This document shows positions 7,532 to 7,602 of a stretch of DNA of 7,602 nucleotides, in pieces. The stretch covers positions 1-7,602 of the forward strand of contig JAFSYZ010000043.1 of assembly GCA_017455785.1 (NCBI GenBank), given 5' to 3'. A model generated the notes under the pieces. The model was not told the DNA's origin. It saw only the letters and a program-made list of their open reading frames with translations, and did not search any database. Source of the stretch: Candidatus Methanomethylophilaceae archaeon (GTDB lineage: Archaea > Thermoplasmatota > Thermoplasmata > Methanomassiliicoccales > Methanomethylophilaceae). Made by a program: the position numbers and the translations under genes. The first letter of the stretch is position 1; each line of letters begins with the position of its first letter.

Positions 7532-7602
7532 ATGCCGAATACCGCACAGAAATACAGCGGCAGTCTGGGCCTTCCGAAGAAGACGGAATCAGTCTGTCCT
7601 GA
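7532..7602 (+). CDS. 5' end of a probable radical SAM protein, tetraether-lipid-synthase-like
   Basis: Only 23 full codons are present before the right edge, reading MPNTAQKYSG followed by SLGLPKKTESVCP; the next codon begins GA, so Asp or Glu. A short polar start followed by LPKKTxSxCP(E) resembles the N-terminus of the MJ0619-like radical SAM family, which includes tetraether lipid synthase (Tes), the enzyme that joins archaeol tails into membrane-spanning tetraethers; those proteins carry an N-terminal CPxC cluster before the radical SAM domain. The CxxxCxxC motif and all catalytic parts lie outside the window, so the assignment rests on a short stretch. That it is a real gene start is supported by the TATA box, the leader with ribosome-binding site and the divergent layout. 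Confidence 0.5.
   Translation, partial: MPNTAQKYSGSLGLPKKTESVCP

Noticed and set aside
7527..7602. ATG at 7527 as the start of the rightward gene
   Set aside because: Its frame gives an Arg-rich unfamiliar peptide and it sits immediately after the ribosome-binding site; the ATG at 7532 has better spacing and a family-like N-terminus.

Overview
The window reads as a piece of a euryarchaeal chromosome. The evidence is the large subunit of the archaea-specific replicative polymerase PolD, an archaeal-length NOG1 GTPase without the long eukaryotic C-terminal extension, TATA/BRE-type promoter elements, and a prepilin-like N-terminus of archaeal style. The gene content and base composition would fit the Thermoplasmata/Methanomassiliicoccales side of the Euryarchaeota, but that placement is inference and not proven by the sequence.

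Layout. Three genes run leftward on the minus strand and fill positions 1-7380. The first to be transcribed is a 1344-residue secreted or membrane-anchored protein (3346-7380) with a type IV prepilin-like N-terminus and a lamin-tail domain near residues 999-1120. After a 79-nt gap comes NOG1 (2283-3266), a ribosome-assembly GTPase. The large subunit of DNA polymerase D (DP2) follows with no spacer (1-2282). DP2 is cut by the left edge after 760 codons and has no stop codon in the window, so a search for complete ORFs misses it. Position 7381-7531 is a divergent intergenic region with a TATA-like box for each side. A rightward gene starts at 7532; only its first 23 codons are present, and its N-terminus resembles radical SAM proteins of the tetraether lipid synthase type.

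How the genes relate. NOG1 and DP2 are tightly coupled: the NOG1 stop codon TAG directly abuts the DP2 ATG, the two frames are the same, and the DP2 ribosome-binding site lies in the last codons of NOG1. This links a 50S-assembly factor to the replicative polymerase. The giant surface protein has its own likely promoter and no obvious functional tie to the two housekeeping genes. No RNA genes, CRISPR arrays, insertion sequences or other mobile elements were seen. The least understood item is the giant prepilin-like lamin-tail protein.
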